Below are positions 8,134 to 17,074 of a DNA stretch of 64,000 nt, in pieces (position 1 is the stretch's first letter; each line of letters begins with the position of its first letter). A model generated the notes under the pieces. That model searched no databases. It had not been told where the DNA came from and saw only the letters and a list, made by a program, of their open reading frames with translations. The position numbers were made by a program, and so were the translations under genes. Source of the stretch: Roseinatronobacter thiooxidans (GTDB taxonomy: Bacteria > Pseudomonadota > Alphaproteobacteria > Rhodobacterales > Rhodobacteraceae); the NCBI RefSeq assembly GCF_001870675.1, contig NZ_MEHT01000009.1, positions 310,001 through 374,000 of the forward strand, given 5' to 3'.

Positions 8134-9666
8134 TCACAGCGGGATATTGTCGTGTTTCTTCCATGGGTTTGCGAGCTTCTTGTTGCGCAATGCCGCGAAG
8201 GCGCGCGCAACGCGCTTGCGCGTGGATTGAGGCATGATCACTTCGTCAATAAAGCCCTTCTCTGCCGCAACAAACGGGTTGGCAAAGCGCTCTTCATATT
8301 CGTTGATCCGCGCGGCGGTTTTTTCCGAGTCGCCCAGTTCCGAACGATAGAGGATTTCAACCGCCCCCTTGGACCCCATCACCGCAATTTCTGCCGTGGG
8401 CCATGCATAGTTGAAATCGGCCCCCATATGCTTGGACGCCATCACCACATAGGCCCCGCCATAGGCTTTGCGTGTAATAACCGTGACTTTGGGAACCGTC
8501 GCTTCGCCGTAAGCATACAGCAGTTTCGCACCATGCTTGATGACGCCCGCATATTCCTGCCCTGTCCCCGGCAGAAAGCCCGGCACATCCACGAATGTCA
8601 GGATCGGAATTTCAAACGCATCGCAGAACCGCACAAAGCGCGCGGCCTTGCGCGAGGAATCGATGTCCAGACAGCCCGCAAGCACCATGGGCTGGTTGGC
8701 CACCACACCCACTGTCTGCCCTTCCAGACGAATGAATCCGGTGATGATGTTTTTCGCAAACTCTGCCTGAATTTCGTAAAAATCTCCTTCATCCGCGGTT
8801 TTCTGGATCAGCTCTTTCATATCATAAGGGCTGTTGGGGTTGTCGGGGATCAGGCTGTCAAGGCTTGGCTCCACACGCGCAGGGTCATCGAAGAAGGGCC
8901 GCACCGGCGGCTTTTCGCGGTTGTTCAGCGGCAGGAAATCGATCAGGCGGCGCACCTCGATCATTGCCTCGACATCGTTTTCAAATGCCCCGTCCGCCAC
9001 AGAAGATTTGCGCGTATGGGTTGACGCGCCGCCCAACTCCTCGGCGGTGACTACCTCGTTTGTGACGGTTTTCACCACATCGGGGCCAGTGACGAACATA
9101 TAGCTGGAATCCTTCACCATGAAGATGAAGTCGGTCATCGCTGGGCTATAGACCGCGCCGCCCGCGCATGGCCCCATAATGACACTGATCTGCGGCACCA
9201 CGCCCGATGCCTTGATATTGCGGTCGAACACATCGCCATAGGCGGCCAGACTGGCCACCCCTTCCTGAATGCGCGCGCCCCCTGAATCGTTCAGGCCAAT
9301 GACCGGCGCGCCATTCTGGATCGCCATATCCATGATCTTGCAGATTTTCTTGCCATGCGTCTCGGACACAGAGCCGCCCATGACCGTGAAATCCTGTGCA
9401 AAGACATAGACCATCCGGCCATTCACAGTGCCCCAGCCCGTAACCACCCCGTCGCCCGCCGGACGTTCGGCCTGCATCCCGAAATCGGTGCAGCGATGGG
9501 CCACGAACATGTCAAATTCCTCGAAGCTTCCCTCATCAAGCAACAGCTCGATCCGCTCGCGCGCGGTCAGCTTGCCCTTGGCATGCTGCGCATCAACGCG
9601 GCGCTGTCCACCCCCCAGCCGCGCGGTTGCACGCTGGCTTTCGAGTTGTTGCAAGATGTCCTTCAT
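8134..9666 (-). CDS. pccB: Propionyl-CoA carboxylase beta subunit (carboxyltransferase)
   Basis: This 510-residue carboxyltransferase moves CO2 from biotin on PccA to propionyl-CoA. Diagnostic segments are [20 protein letters not shown] near the N-terminus, the acyl-CoA and biotin pocket glycines ([18 protein letters not shown] and [12 protein letters not shown]), and the C-terminal [14 protein letters not shown] and [14 protein letters not shown]. The start ATG 9666 has GGGGAG upstream and gives the standard 510-residue length. The six-residue longer version from 9684 is less likely. It is the first gene of the minus-strand pcc transcript and faces an MFS gene across a region holding two TTTGCAAA palindromes. 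Confidence 0.97.
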   Translation of the reverse strand: MKDILQQLESQRATARLGGGQRRVDAQHAKGKLTARERIELLLDEGSFEEFDMFVAHRCTDFGMQAERPAGDGVVTGWGTVNGRMVYVFAQDFTVMGGSVSETHGKKICKIMDMAIQNGAPVIGLNDSGGARIQEGVASLAAYGDVFDRNIKASGVVPQISVIMGPCAGGAVYSPAMTDFIFMVKDSSYMFVTGPDVVKTVTNEVVTAEELGGASTHTRKSSVADGAFENDVEAMIEVRRLIDFLPLNNREKPPVRPFFDDPARVEPSLDSLIPDNPNSPYDMKELIQKTADEGDFYEIQAEFAKNIITGFIRLEGQTVGVVANQPMVLAGCLDIDSSRKAARFVRFCDAFEIPILTFVDVPGFLPGTGQEYAGVIKHGAKLLYAYGEATVPKVTVITRKAYGGAYVVMASKHMGADFNYAWPTAEIAVMGSKGAVEILYRSELGDSEKTAARINEYEERFANPFVAAEKGFIDEVIMPQSTRKRVARAFAALRNKKLANPWKKHDNIPL

Positions 9667-9757
9667 GCGCTCCCCCATCGTCACAAAATCAGGCCAAGTT
9701 TGCCTTTTGTGTTACACTACCGGCGCGCTGCGCAACAAGAAAGTGAAATTCGGAAAA

Positions 9758-9797
9758 TTTGCAAATATGCCCGCACCTTGCGCCGCTAATTTGCAAA
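9758..9797. promoter_or_regulatory. Two TTTGCAAA palindromes in the pccB/MFS divergent promoter region
   Basis: Perfect TTTGCAAA palindromes lie at 9758-9765 and 9790-9797. Their centres are 32 bp apart, close to three helical turns, so they face the same side of DNA. A partial element (TTTGCC) occurs near 9700. From memory, the PccR regulator of Rhodobacter sphaeroides acts at repeated TTTGCAA-type elements upstream of pccB, so these are the best operator candidates for the PccR homologue encoded 1.4 kb away. Confidence 0.65.
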
Positions 9798-9883
9798 CCC
9801 TACGACAGCTTGACTTTTGCGGGCCTTGCACTTCTGTTCACATGTGTAATACGAGCTGCAAACCCCATCGAAAGCACAGGTCC

Positions 9884-11107
9884 ATGATGCAGGCCCACCC
9901 CGCTGCTGAAGTCAGGTTTCTGGACAGCCAGACACCGCCGCATGTCGCAACACTGGTTGCGCAGGCGTCAATCGCGGCGCTGGCGATGAATGTGTTTCTG
10001 CCCTCGCTGCCGTCCATGGCCGTGTATTTCGACACCGACTATGCGGTGATGCAGCTTTCTGTGTCACTATATCTGTTGGTGAACGCAATTTTGCAGGTGT
10101 TCATCGGCGCGATTTCCGACAGGTTCGGGCGCAGGCCGGTCATGCTGGCCGCCCTGATCGGGTTTATTCTGGCGACAATCGGAACCTTGTTTGCAACTTC
10201 GGCGGTCGTCTTCCTGATCTTTCGGATGATGCAGGCAGTGGTCGTGTCTGCGATTGTTCTATCCCGCGCCTCTATCCGCGATGTTCTGGACGAGGCGCAG
10301 GCGGCCTCGCGCATTGGCTATGTGACAATGGGCATGGCGATTGTGCCGATGATTGCGCCCGCAATCGGTGGGGTGCTGGACGAAGCATTTGGCTGGCGCG
10401 GCAGTTTCGGGCTGATGCTGCTGGCGGGGATCGGCGTGCTGGTGCTGAGTTGGCGCGACATGGGCGAGACAAAACAGAACCTCGGCGGGCCGGTCAAGGG
10501 CCTGTTCGATGGTGTGCCAGAGTTGATGCGCGCACGGCGATTCTGGGGCTATTGCGTCACGGCAACGCTGGCCTCGGGGGCGTTCTTTGCCTATTTGGGC
10601 GGCGTCCCGTTTGTCGGCTCGCAGGTGTTTGGCCTGTCCCCATCGGTGCTGGGGCTGTATTTTGGCGCGCCTGCCTTGGGCTATGCGGCGGGCAATTTTC
10701 TGGCCGGTCGCTATGCCGCGCGGCTGGGGATCAACCGGATGATCCTGCTTGGCTGCCTTGTGGGCTTTGGCGGCATGGTTTTGTTGCTGGCGCTGTATCT
10801 GGCGGGGTTTTTATCGGCCCCTGTCTTTTTTGGGTGCTTCATCTTCACTGGGCTTGGCAATGGAATGCTGCTGCCCTCGGCCACATCCGGCATGATGTCG
10901 GTGCGCCCGCATCTGGCAGGCACGGCCAGCGGGATTGGCGGGGCGATCATGATCGGCGGCGGGGCCGGGCTGTCGGCCCTTGCAGGCGCGATCCTGACTG
11001 CGGAAAGCGGGGCCGCGCCGCTGATCTGGCTGATGGTCATCACCACGGCGCTGGCAATCTTGCCGCTGCTGTATGTGCTGCACCGCGAAAAGCAGATTTC
11101 AGCTTGA
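9884..11107 (+). CDS. MFS multidrug efflux protein, Bcr/CflA type
   Basis: This 407-residue transporter has about 12 hydrophobic segments. The Bcr/CflA hallmarks are FLPSLPSMAVYFDTD in the first periplasmic loop, the loop 2-3 motif GAISDRFGRRPVM, and SRASIRDVLD in helix 4-5, a region where this family usually reads RAxVRDxY. It probably exports drugs or metabolites by proton antiport. The start is ambiguous among ATG 9842, 9884 and 9887; AGG at 9878-9880 favours 9884/9887. It lies between pccB and pccR, and the pccR operator candidate begins 15 bp after its stop. A link to propionate metabolism is contextual only. Confidence 0.88.
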   Translation: MMQAHPAAEVRFLDSQTPPHVATLVAQASIAALAMNVFLPSLPSMAVYFDTDYAVMQLSVSLYLLVNAILQVFIGAISDRFGRRPVMLAALIGFILATIGTLFATSAVVFLIFRMMQAVVVSAIVLSRASIRDVLDEAQAASRIGYVTMGMAIVPMIAPAIGGVLDEAFGWRGSFGLMLLAGIGVLVLSWRDMGETKQNLGGPVKGLFDGVPELMRARRFWGYCVTATLASGAFFAYLGGVPFVGSQVFGLSPSVLGLYFGAPALGYAAGNFLAGRYAARLGINRMILLGCLVGFGGMVLLLALYLAGFLSAPVFFGCFIFTGLGNGMLLPSATSGMMSVRPHLAGTASGIGGAIMIGGGAGLSALAGAILTAESGAAPLIWLMVITTALAILPLLYVLHREKQISA

Positions 11108-11121
11108 CCGCGCAACGCCAC

Positions 11122-11151
11122 TTTGCAAAGCCTTGACGCAGAGTTAGCAAA
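11122..11151 (+). promoter_or_regulatory. TTTGCAAA element upstream of pccR (possible autoregulation)
   Basis: A perfect TTTGCAAA lies at 11122-11129, and a degenerate copy, TTAGCAAA, at 11144-11151. Centres are 22 bp apart (about two helical turns) and end 15 bp before the pccR start. The same octamer occurs twice before pccB, which suggests the regulator also controls its own gene. Confidence 0.55.
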
Positions 11152-11166
11152 ACCAGCCGGGGTCAT

Positions 11167-12558
11167 ATGCCGCCACAAAAACTCTACGCGGGCGCGAAAC
11201 TGCGAGAGACGCGCAACCAGCTTGGCCTGACCCAAAAGGATTTCGCCACAAAACTGGGTGTGTCGCTGCCCTATCTGAACCAGATGGAAAACAACAACCG
11301 CCCCCTGTCCACTGCGGTAGTGCTGGCTTTGGCGCGTGAATTCGGGATGGATGTGACCGAGCTTTCGGCAGGCGACAGCGAGCGGCTTGTGTCGGACCTG
11401 CGCGAAGCTTTCGCAGACCCGCTTTTTGGCAAGACCACCCCTGCCCTGCCCGATCTTCGGCTGGTGGGCGCGAATGCGCCCGGCTTTGCACGCGCCTTTC
11501 TGGACCTGCACCGCGCCTATAGGCAAGCGCAGGAACAGCTTGCCTCGCTGGACGAGGCGTTGGGGCGCGAAGACACCACCCTGCGCCTGTCCCCCTGGGA
11601 AGAGGTGCGCGATTTCTTCCATTATTGCGACAATTACATCGACCCCGTGGACCGCGCTGCCGAACATTTCGCAGCACAGGGGCGCGATGCCCTGTCGCTG
11701 GCGACCGAGGCACTGGCACGGCGCAAGATCACCCTGCGCTATAGTTCCGGCCGGATATTGCGCCATCTCGACCATGACACAAACACGCTGGAGATCTCGG
11801 CCAAGGCCACCCGCGCCACGCAAGCGTTCCAGATGCTACACCAAGTCGCGCTGCTGACACAAAATGACCTGCTGGAAGCGACATTGGACTTGGCGCGGTT
11901 CCAGTCGGATGAATCGCGCGCCATCGCCAAGATCGGCCTTGCCAATTATTTCGCAGGTGCCGCGCTGATGCCCTATCGCCGTTTTCAGGAAGCGGCCAGC
12001 GCCACCCGCCACGATCTGGAAGCGCTGGCCGACCAGTTCGGCGCCTCGATCGAGCAGGTGGCCCATCGCCTGTCAACCCTGCAACGCCCCGGCCTGAAGG
12101 GGGTGCCCTTCTTCTTCGTGCGCGTCGATCAGGCAGGCACCATCACCAAGCGCCATTCTGCCACGCGGCTGCAATTTGCCCGTTTTGGGGGCGCATGCCC
12201 GTTGTGGAATGTGCACCGCGCGTTCGAGACGCCGGGGCGTTTTTTGCGGCAACTGGCCGAAACACCGGACGGGGTGCGCTATTTCTGCCTTGCTTTGGCG
12301 GTGACGAAAGGGGGCGGCGCGTTTCATGCGCCTGTGCGGCGCTACGCCATCGGGCTGGGCTGCGAGATCGACCATGCAGGCGCGCTGGTCTATGCCGATG
12401 GCATGGATCTGGGGCGCGAGGCGAGTTTCGAGCCTATCGGCATTTCCTGCCGCATATGCGAACGTGACACATGCCATCAACGCTCTGTCCCGCCACTGGA
12501 AAGGCGGTTGAAGGTTGACCATGATTTCCGCGAATTGCTGCCCTACCGGATAGAATAG
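11167..12558 (+). CDS. pccR: Short-chain fatty acyl-CoA regulator (ScfR family, PccR-like)
   Basis: This 463-residue protein has an N-terminal XRE helix-turn-helix (about residues 8-62, with KLRETRNQLGLTQKDFATKL and PYLNQMENNNRPLS). A central IrrE/peptidase-like segment follows, then a C-terminal ScfR domain. The last 40 residues hold a cysteine cluster C428-x2-C431-x4-C436. This architecture matches the regulator that activates propionyl-CoA carboxylase genes in Rhodobacter, which is thought to sense short-chain acyl-CoAs. Its position near pccB and TTTGCAAA elements before both genes support the assignment. It is not the longer RamB/PrpR type by context alone; a paralogous ScfR regulating acetate or glyoxylate genes is the main alternative. 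Confidence 0.88.
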   Translation: MPPQKLYAGAKLRETRNQLGLTQKDFATKLGVSLPYLNQMENNNRPLSTAVVLALAREFGMDVTELSAGDSERLVSDLREAFADPLFGKTTPALPDLRLVGANAPGFARAFLDLHRAYRQAQEQLASLDEALGREDTTLRLSPWEEVRDFFHYCDNYIDPVDRAAEHFAAQGRDALSLATEALARRKITLRYSSGRILRHLDHDTNTLEISAKATRATQAFQMLHQVALLTQNDLLEATLDLARFQSDESRAIAKIGLANYFAGAALMPYRRFQEAASATRHDLEALADQFGASIEQVAHRLSTLQRPGLKGVPFFFVRVDQAGTITKRHSATRLQFARFGGACPLWNVHRAFETPGRFLRQLAETPDGVRYFCLALAVTKGGGAFHAPVRRYAIGLGCEIDHAGALVYADGMDLGREASFEPIGISCRICERDTCHQRSVPPLERRLKVDHDFRELLPYRIE

Positions 12559-12566
12559 CGCGCTCC

Positions 12567-13070
12567 CTACTCGAACACATCTTCGGGGTCGACACCCCAC
12601 AGATGGCGCTTCTCGATCCAGCCGCGCGCGCTGTCCACCTCCAGCCGGCACCAGTCGGGCTGGCAGGTACGGATGCGCGCAATCACGCCCCGCTCCAGCA
12701 GGGCGGCGGGCGGGCTGGCCACATCCGGGCGCTGGTGCAGCTGTGCCATATCGGTTTGCACCAAGGCAGTGCGCAAGCCCGATAACAGCGCGTAATGCAT
12801 CCAGCCGCCCATGCCCTCGGCATCTTCGACCTTGCGCCAATGTTCATATTCCGCCGTCACCCGCAGCGGCAGGTCGCGGCGCTGATACACCCAGTCGATG
12901 CGGTGCGACTGGTCCGGCCCGCGTCGCGCATTGCCTTCATTCGCCTTAAGCGAGACAAAGCGCGGCAGGGGCAGGTTTGTCACCGGCCCGCGTTCGCTGG
13001 CCTGCGCCATTTCCGGCGCCCACGCAATCAGCGCGGCAAGCGCCACAGTCCAGAAAGCCTGTATTCTCAT
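12567..13070 (-). CDS. Secreted SH3-domain protein
   Basis: This 167-residue protein has a signal peptide (MRIQAFWTVALAALIAWAPE, cleavage after MAQA). It then has two bacterial SH3-like repeats: LPRFVSLKANEGNARRGP to about residue 95, and a second around RPDVASPPAALLERGVIARI to RGWIEKRHLWGV. Such periplasmic proteins are thought to bind cell wall or partner proteins. It is often misannotated in related genomes. It converges with pccR with only eight bases between the stops, so transcripts must overlap. Confidence 0.85.
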   Translation of the reverse strand: MRIQAFWTVALAALIAWAPEMAQASERGPVTNLPLPRFVSLKANEGNARRGPDQSHRIDWVYQRRDLPLRVTAEYEHWRKVEDAEGMGGWMHYALLSGLRTALVQTDMAQLHQRPDVASPPAALLERGVIARIRTCQPDWCRLEVDSARGWIEKRHLWGVDPEDVFE

Positions 13071-13224
13071 GTGCCTGTGCGCCCGGTTGGTCCGGGTTCC
13101 TTGGGTTTGAACTGCTCTTTGTCACTGTTGCGGCCCGTTTACGGCATTTGACCGCTTGTAGAACGCAGCAAGTGCTGGCAGTTTGCCAGAAACACCGTCA
13201 GATGCAAAGAGGTGAGACGCGCAA

Positions 13225-14211
13225 ATGCCCAATCAACGCCTGAGTGTTGTCGTAACGCGACGCCTGCCCGATGTGGTAGAAACCCGCCTGAAAGAACTTT
13301 TCGATGTAGAGTTGCGCGAAGATGACGCGCCCATGCGCCGCGAAGAGATTGCACAGGCGATGCGCCGCGCCGATGTGCTGGTGCCCACCCTGACGGACGA
13401 TATCGATGCGACATTGCTGGCGCAGGCAGGCGACCGGCTGAAACTGATTGCCAATTATGGCGCAGGCGTGGACCATATCGATGTGCATTCAGCCCGCCAG
13501 CGCGGCATTCTAGTGGCCAATACCCCCGGCGTGGTGACCGATGATACGGCAGATATGGCGATGGCGCTGATGCTGTCAGTGACCCGCCAGATCCCGCAGG
13601 GGCTGGCAAAGATGCAGGCCGATACATGGCGCGGCTGGTCGCCCATGGCCAATCTTGGCACACGCATCGGCGGCAAGCGGCTTGGTATTCTGGGTATGGG
13701 GCGGATCGGGCAGGCGGTGGCGCGGCGCGCGCGCGCCTTCGGGATGCAGGTGCATTACCACAACCGCCGCCGCTTGCGCGCAGAAGTGGAAGACGCGCTG
13801 GAAGCCACATGGTGGGAAAGTCTTGACCAGATGGTTGCGCGGATGGATGTCATCTCCATCAACTGCCCGCATACGCCCTCGACATTCCACCTGATGAATG
13901 CGCGGCGGCTGAAGCTGCTCAAGCCCAGCGCGGTCATCATCAACACCTCACGCGGCGAAGTCATCGACGAAAACGCCCTGACACGGGGCTTGCGTGCGGG
14001 CGAGATTGCGGGCGCGGGGCTGGACGTCTATGAACGCGGCCATGATATAAACCCGCGCCTGCGCGAATTGCCCAATGTGGTGCTGTTGCCCCATATGGGG
14101 TCGGCCACGCTGGAAGGCAGGATTGAGATGGGCGAGAAAGTCATCCTGAACATCAAGACCTTCGCTGACGGGCACCGCCCGCCGGATCAGGTTTTGCCGG
14201 GCATGCTGTAG
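13225..14211 (+). CDS. D-isomer-specific 2-hydroxyacid dehydrogenase (glyoxylate/hydroxypyruvate reductase type)
   Basis: This 328-residue NAD(P)-dependent reductase carries the Rossmann motif GILGMGRIGQAVARRARAFG (about 152-171), the substrate-binding NYGAGVDHID (residues 76-85), the catalytic arginine in INTSRGEVID, and the catalytic histidine in LLPHMGSAT. The sequence resembles D-glycerate dehydrogenase/GyaR enzymes, which reduce glyoxylate or hydroxypyruvate, but the exact substrate cannot be fixed. GAGGTGAG upstream supports ATG 13225. It is divergent from the SH3 gene and convergent with the amidohydrolase. Confidence 0.88.
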   Translation: MPNQRLSVVVTRRLPDVVETRLKELFDVELREDDAPMRREEIAQAMRRADVLVPTLTDDIDATLLAQAGDRLKLIANYGAGVDHIDVHSARQRGILVANTPGVVTDDTADMAMALMLSVTRQIPQGLAKMQADTWRGWSPMANLGTRIGGKRLGILGMGRIGQAVARRARAFGMQVHYHNRRRLRAEVEDALEATWWESLDQMVARMDVISINCPHTPSTFHLMNARRLKLLKPSAVIINTSRGEVIDENALTRGLRAGEIAGAGLDVYERGHDINPRLRELPNVVLLPHMGSATLEGRIEMGEKVILNIKTFADGHRPPDQVLPGML

Positions 14212-14271
14212 CACGCCAGTTGCGTCCCAGTCAGGGCGCAACCACAGCTTTTGCGTTTTGGCTACAGGGTT

Positions 14272-15546
14272 TCACCGCCCTGTCATCAGATGGTCGAGTT
14301 CCGCGTGATCAGGAAGCGTGCGGTCAATCGCGCGGCCTGCGCGCAGAACGATACGGTCTGATTGCGGGCGCGACAGCGCCTCGCCCCAGTTGCGCGCGCG
14401 CAGGATGACCAGATCGGCAGGTGCGCCCGCCTCCAGACTTGGCATCTCAAAGCCGCAGGCACGGGCGGGATTGGAAAGAAAAGCCGTAATCCAGTCCGGG
14501 TCGGCGTGATCCAGATGCGCGATGCGCGTGGCCTCGCGCAGCACTTCCAGCATATCGAGGTCGCCATAGGCATAAAACGGATCGCGCGTGTTATCCGAGG
14601 CGAAACTGACATTGATCCCGCGCGCCTTCATCTCATGCACAAGCGTGACGCCGCGCCAGCGGGGCGTGCGCCCGGATGCGCGGTCTTGCAGATACATGTT
14701 GCACATGGGCAGCGACACAATATTCAACCCCGCCCTGGCGACCAGATCGAGGGTTTCATAAACCTCCCCCTCTGGCTGCACAGCGAGAGAGCAGCAATGG
14801 CCGACGCTCACCGCCCCCTGATACCCCAGTTCCAGCACCGTTTCGGCAATCACGCGCAGCGTGGTGGCAGAAGGGTCGGCGGTTTCGTCGGCATGAAAAT
14901 CCACCTCTAATCCGCGATCCATAGCCAGCTTGAAAAAGCCGCGCAATTTGTCGCGCAGGTCTGGCACAGGATAGGTGACAAGGCCCAGCACGCCGCCATG
15001 TTCGGCCACGATGTCGGCTGTTCGGGCATATTCGCCCGTCATATCGGCGCGGTCCACCCCGGTCAGCGATGCGCCTTGCAGGGCGATACGCCCCGCCCAT
15101 TCCGCCCGCAATGCACCGAATATGGGCCATGAGATAGCATCTTGCGGGGCAATGCTGTCGATATGTGTGCGAATGGCACGCGTGCCATGGGCGTAGGCGC
15201 AGCGCAGCGCGAAATCCATCCGCGTGGCGATATCTTCTGCGGTCCAGTTGGCCACCCTGTCCGCGCCGACAGTTTCCAGCGCCCCCATGAAACTGCCATC
15301 AGGGTTGGGACTGCGTGGCCAGATATGGCCCTTGTCCAGATGGGTATGCATGTCGATGAAGCAGGGCAGCACCATCGCGCCGCCCATATCCAGCGTGGGC
15401 ATATCACGGCGGTCGGACAGGCGCCCCCCCTCAACGCTGAGCGCGTGGCGCACCAGCCCGCCGCCCTGCCCCAACAGACAGGCCGGTATGGTGATGTTGT
15501 CCAGCCGGTAGGGGCCAGATGCGGGCAGGGTTTTGAAATCTGTCAT
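14272..15546 (-). CDS. Amidohydrolase, cytosine deaminase-like
   Basis: This 424-residue metal-dependent hydrolase has the amidohydrolase metal set: FIDMHTHLDKGHIW (HxH), FHADETAD, GHCCSLAVQP and the catalytic-metal aspartate in FASDNTRDPFYAYGD. The family reference is cytosine deaminase CodA, but close relatives deaminate other pyrimidines, isoguanine or triazines. The start ATG 15546 gives the family N-terminus; the longer frame to 15840 has none. Seventy bases separate it from the SDR gene upstream on the same strand, so they may be co-transcribed. Confidence 0.82.
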   Translation of the reverse strand: MTDFKTLPASGPYRLDNITIPACLLGQGGGLVRHALSVEGGRLSDRRDMPTLDMGGAMVLPCFIDMHTHLDKGHIWPRSPNPDGSFMGALETVGADRVANWTAEDIATRMDFALRCAYAHGTRAIRTHIDSIAPQDAISWPIFGALRAEWAGRIALQGASLTGVDRADMTGEYARTADIVAEHGGVLGLVTYPVPDLRDKLRGFFKLAMDRGLEVDFHADETADPSATTLRVIAETVLELGYQGAVSVGHCCSLAVQPEGEVYETLDLVARAGLNIVSLPMCNMYLQDRASGRTPRWRGVTLVHEMKARGINVSFASDNTRDPFYAYGDLDMLEVLREATRIAHLDHADPDWITAFLSNPARACGFEMPSLEAGAPADLVILRARNWGEALSRPQSDRIVLRAGRAIDRTLPDHAELDHLMTGR

Positions 15547-15616
15547 GTCTGTCAGCCTATATGCAGAATGCGGATATGTCCGCATTCCGCGCTGTGTTCG
15601 GTTTTGCAGCCAGCGA

Positions 15617-16396
15617 TCACAAGGTCGCGTTAACAGCGCCCCCATCCAGCAACAGGTTCTGGCCCACGATGAAGCCCGCATGTTCCGAGCATAGAAACGC
15701 GCAGGCTGCGCCGAACTCGGCCGCGGTGCCGTAGCGCCCTGCCGGAATGGTCGCTTGCCGCTTCGCGCGGGCCTGTTCCACTGTAATGCCTTCGGCCTTG
15801 GACACGCCCCCGTCCAGCGCGGTCGCGCGGTCAGTGTCATGAATACCGGGCAACAGGTTGTTGATGATCACACCCTTGCCCGCAACCTGACGCGCCGTAC
15901 CTGCGACATAGCCCGTCAAGCCCGCGCGTGCCGAATTCGACAGGCCCAGCACCGCCAATGGTGCCTTGACCGATTGCGATGTGATATTGACCACACGGCC
16001 CCAGCCGCGCTCTATCATGCCCGGCATCAGCGCTTTCATCAGCGCGATCGGTGTCAGCATATTCGCATCCAGCGCCTTGATGAAATCCTCGCGCTCCCAA
16101 TCGCTCCACATTCCGGGCGGGGGGCCGCCTGCGTTATTGACCAGAATATCCACCGCACCCGCGGCTTGCAGCACTTTCGCGCGCCCCTCCTCGGTGGTGA
16201 TATCGGCGGCCACTGTCACCACCTCGACCCCATGGGCGGCGCGGATGGCTGCGGCGGCCTCTTCCAATGCGGCACTCCCACGGGCATTCATGACCAGATG
16301 AACCCCCTCTGCGGCCAGTGCCTCGGCGCAGCCGCGCCCCAAGCCCTTGGACGACGCACAAACCAATGCGCGCTTTCCGGCGATACCCATATCCAT
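15617..16396 (-). CDS. SDR-family oxidoreductase with altered catalytic site
   Basis: This 259-residue protein has a Rossmann nucleotide site (ASSKGLGRG, residues 14-22), NNAG at 87-90 and a serine at 140. The classical YxxxK is replaced by S153-N-S-A-R157 (SNSARAGLTG). That matches a known BKR-like SDR subgroup whose members lack a perfect catalytic tetrad. It is probably annotated as 3-oxoacyl-ACP reductase by similarity, but catalysis by the usual mechanism is doubtful. GGAGGG lies upstream of ATG 16396; ATG 16390 is an alternative. It lies upstream of the amidohydrolase on the same strand and is divergent from the stress-protein gene. Confidence 0.85.
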   Translation of the reverse strand: MDMGIAGKRALVCASSKGLGRGCAEALAAEGVHLVMNARGSAALEEAAAAIRAAHGVEVVTVAADITTEEGRAKVLQAAGAVDILVNNAGGPPPGMWSDWEREDFIKALDANMLTPIALMKALMPGMIERGWGRVVNITSQSVKAPLAVLGLSNSARAGLTGYVAGTARQVAGKGVIINNLLPGIHDTDRATALDGGVSKAEGITVEQARAKRQATIPAGRYGTAAEFGAACAFLCSEHAGFIVGQNLLLDGGAVNATL

Positions 16397-16589
16397 GTTG
16401 CAGACCCTCCATGTTGCATCCCTTGCCCCTCTAGCATTGTCCCGCCAAGGCCGCCAGTGACCGAAAACGACACAACAATGTCGCAAAACTACTTTTTCTT
16501 ACCGCAAAGGGGTAACATTCTCTGACAAAGCCGTGTTAAGGCTGCTGTCTCAAACACACATCAGCCCCCACAAATGAAATGGAGGGACC

Positions 16590-17003
16590 ATGTATCGGAA
16601 AGTCATCTTTCCGGTCGATCTGACGCATATCGACCAATTGACCCGCGCCTTGCAGACCGCGATTGATCTGGCGCTGCATTACAAGGCCGAAATCTGCTTT
16701 GTCGGGGTATCCGGCACGGCCCCCAGCGCCCTTGCGCGCACACCACAGGAGTATGAAAGCAAGCTTGCAGGCTTCGCGGATGAGCAGGGCAAGGCGCATG
16801 GTCTGAAAAGCAGCGCCAAAGCCTGCATCAGCCATGACCCAAGCATCGATACCGACAAAACCCTGCTGGCGGCCATAGCCGAATTGGGCGGCGATCTGGT
16901 GGTCATGCAGACCCATACCCCGCAAGCGCTTGATTACATCTGGGCGGGCCATGGCGATACGATTGCCGTGCATTCCAAGGCATCGGTCTTTTTGGTGCGC
17001 TAA
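16590..17003 (+). CDS. Universal stress protein, single domain
   Basis: This 137-residue UspA-fold protein starts MYRKVIFPVDLTHIDQ and ends with the terminal strand ASVFLVR. The ATP-binding pattern G-x2-G-x9-G(S/T) is not present around the expected C-terminal loop (AGHGDTIAVHSK), so it is likely a non-ATP-binding member. GGAGGG immediately precedes the ATG. It is 71 bp upstream of the BCCT transporter gene on the same strand, an arrangement seen where a Usp protein modulates a cytoplasmic transporter face. Confidence 0.85.
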   Translation: MYRKVIFPVDLTHIDQLTRALQTAIDLALHYKAEICFVGVSGTAPSALARTPQEYESKLAGFADEQGKAHGLKSSAKACISHDPSIDTDKTLLAAIAELGGDLVVMQTHTPQALDYIWAGHGDTIAVHSKASVFLVR

Positions 17004-17074
17004 TCGCGCCCACGACACCAGCGTAACCGCCGCAAACCACCACCGGCACAAGAAACAGAAAATGGAGCAAATGC

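Noticed and set aside
14219-14242. GTTGCG/CGCAAC hairpin between the dehydrogenase and the amidohydrolase
   Set aside because: Six-bp stem with a 12-base loop is too weak to call a terminator.
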